From assembly GCA_036271555.1 (NCBI GenBank), contig DATBAK010000077.1, forward strand, positions 1 through 64,000: 64,000 nucleotides of DNA, written 5' to 3'. The notes under the pieces are model-generated. The model was given only the letters and a program-made list of their open reading frames with translations, was not told the origin of the DNA and did not search any database. A program made the translations under genes and the position numbers. The DNA is from Acidimicrobiia bacterium (GTDB lineage: Bacteria; Actinomycetota; Acidimicrobiia; IMCC26256; PALSA-610). Positions 62,852 through 64,000 of this stretch are shown piece after piece (within the stretch, counting starts at the first letter, position 1; each line of letters starts with the position of its first letter).

Positions 62852-64000
62852 ATGCTCGGACGACGAATCGCGCAGCGAATCGCGGCCGGCGCCGCCATCG
62901 TGGTGGCGCTCGGGGGTGTCGCCACCGTGGCGGCCGCGAACACCGGTACGAACGTGGTGACCGTGCCGCCGCCGGCGAGCGGCGCGCAGCTGACGATGGG
63001 CTCGACGGTCGGTTTCAACGGCCAGCAGCTCATGTGGGCGAGCGACGCAGTGATGGCGCGCGAGCTCGACGGCGTCGCGGCGACGGGTTCGCGCTGGCTG
63101 CGTGTCGACTTCCCGTGGTCGTCGCTCGAGGCGGGCGGACGCGGTCGCTACAACTGGGCGCAGGCCGACCGGCTCGTCACGGCCGCGAACGCGCGCGGCA
63201 TCCACCTGCTCGCGATGGTCGCGTACACGCCGACGTGGGATCGGCCCGCGAACACGAACGACCACTACCAGCCGACCGACCCGACGGCGTACGCGGAGTT
63301 CATGCGCGCCGCGGCGCAGCGGTACGCGCCGCGCGGTCTGCACGCGTGGGAGATCTGGAACGAGCCGAACATGCGCGACTTCTGGCAGCCCGTGCCGAGT
63401 CCCGCGCGCTACACGCAGTTGCTGCGGCTCGCGTCCGCGGCCATTCACTCCGTCGACCGGTCGGCGTACGTCGTGAGCGGCGGGGTCGCGCCGGCGCGTG
63501 ATGTCGCGGGCTACTCGATCGCCCCCAACGAGTTCGTCGCCGCCATCTATGCGAACGGTGGACGCGGTGCGATGCAGGCCGTCGGTCTGCATCCGTACTC
63601 GTTCCCTTACGCGCCGATGACGCCCGCATCGTGGAACACCTTCTACATGGCGACGCAGACGCACGCGATCATGGCCGCGCACGGCGACGGCGCACGACCG
63701 ATCTGGGCGACCGAGATCGGGTGGCCGACGGGGACCGGTCACGGCGCGGTGAGCGAAGCGCAGCAGGCGGTGATGGCCGCGGCCGCGATCACCGCGTGGA
63801 ACCGCTTCTCGTTCGCCGGCAACTTCTTCTGGTACAACTGGCAGGACACGAGCGCGAACCCGGCGAGCACCTTCGACAACCTCGGGGTGCTCCGCTACAA
63901 CGGCACCGCCAAGCCTGCGCTCGGGGTGTTCAAGGCGATGCTGGCACGGCCGGCCGCGCACATCGATCACGGACCGCCTGCGTACGGACCGTGGCTCGTC
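62852..64000 (+). CDS. Secreted clan-A glycoside hydrolase (GH39/GH5-like), truncated by window edge
   Basis: There are 383 codons before the right edge. The N-terminal signal peptide is about residues 1-30 (GAAIVVALGGVATVAAA). The TIM-barrel domain has WLRVDFPWSSLE, the acid/base Glu in WEIWNEPN and the nucleophile Glu in WATEIGWPTG. The pair places it in clan GH-A, near beta-xylosidase-like GH39. GGGGGA precedes ATG 62852. With the sugar transferase and DUF4012 genes it suggests a locus for making and trimming a surface polysaccharide. Confidence 0.9.
   Translation, partial: MLGRRIAQRIAAGAAIVVALGGVATVAAANTGTNVVTVPPPASGAQLTMGSTVGFNGQQLMWASDAVMARELDGVAATGSRWLRVDFPWSSLEAGGRGRYNWAQADRLVTAANARGIHLLAMVAYTPTWDRPANTNDHYQPTDPTAYAEFMRAAAQRYAPRGLHAWEIWNEPNMRDFWQPVPSPARYTQLLRLASAAIHSVDRSAYVVSGGVAPARDVAGYSIAPNEFVAAIYANGGRGAMQAVGLHPYSFPYAPMTPASWNTFYMATQTHAIMAAHGDGARPIWATEIGWPTGTGHGAVSEAQQAVMAAAAITAWNRFSFAGNFFWYNWQDTSANPASTFDNLGVLRYNGTAKPALGVFKAMLARPAAHIDHGPPAYGPWLV

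Noticed and set aside
62380-63501. Plus-strand open frame spanning the sugar-transferase start and the glycoside hydrolase
   Set aside because: Out of frame with the hydrolase that begins at 62852 with signal peptide and catalytic Glu motifs; its own product is Arg-rich without motifs.

Overview
The window is GC-rich DNA (roughly 70 percent by eye) packed with genes on both strands. It looks like a chromosome segment of an actinobacterium. The evidence is the order argS-lysA-hom-thrC ... rho-rpmE ... prfA-prmC, a long arginine-rich linker in Rho, LPXTG-type surface proteins, frequent GTG starts, stop/start overlaps (ATGA or GTGA), and many starts lying 6-8 nt behind a TANNNT box, which suggests leaderless mRNAs. 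A deep-branching class such as Acidimicrobiia is my guess from gene content; the sequence alone does not prove it. I see no tRNA, rRNA, CRISPR array or insertion sequence.

Layout. 1-7.8 kb: a truncated secreted beta-propeller protein, a large LuxR/AAA regulator, an autoregulated MerR regulator and a small oxidoreductase pair. 7.8-13.7 kb: a catabolic island with a translationally coupled amidohydrolase, DUF35 protein and Ltp-type thiolase. A tandem CoA-transferase and a TetR regulator diverge from it across an 18-bp palindrome. 13.8-15.8 kb: a phytoene-dehydrogenase-like oxidoreductase plus a SRPBCC protein. 15.8-20.8 kb: a complete glycopeptide-resistance cluster. vanRS reads left and vanY-like, vanH, vanA and vanX read right; the ligase and dipeptidase keep the diagnostic residues at the classical numbering.

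20.8-39.5 kb: mixed accessory and lipid-metabolism genes. These include a hydrolase, an anchored surface protein, an acyl-CoA dehydrogenase / PhnD-like / diiron-protein operon, a decayed FtsX-type permease, an acyl-CoA synthetase, a G1 glutamic peptidase, a P450, an enoyl-CoA hydratase / dienoyl-CoA reductase pair, and a GGDEF protein with a ParB-like N-terminus. 39.7-54.9 kb: the conserved housekeeping block. It contains arginyl-tRNA synthetase, lysine and threonine biosynthesis, Rho, L31, RF1 and its methylase. The usual thrB (GHMP kinase) is absent; a phosphoglycerate-mutase-like protein of the proposed homoserine kinase family sits nearby.

55.1-58.6 kb: a leftward operon with a paired set of four-cysteine PD-(D/E)XK-like proteins linked through a 35-codon mini-ORF, followed by a TLP1-type thiolase-like gene. 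58.7-64 kb: envelope and polysaccharide genes (DUF4012 protein, LPFTG protein, polyprenyl-phosphate sugar transferase, and a glycoside hydrolase cut by the right edge).

The most promising leads are the van cluster with a displaced vanR start codon, the coupled nuclease/pseudo-nuclease pair, the candidate homoserine kinase replacement, two uncharacterised diiron-type proteins, and the pervasive leaderless promoters.
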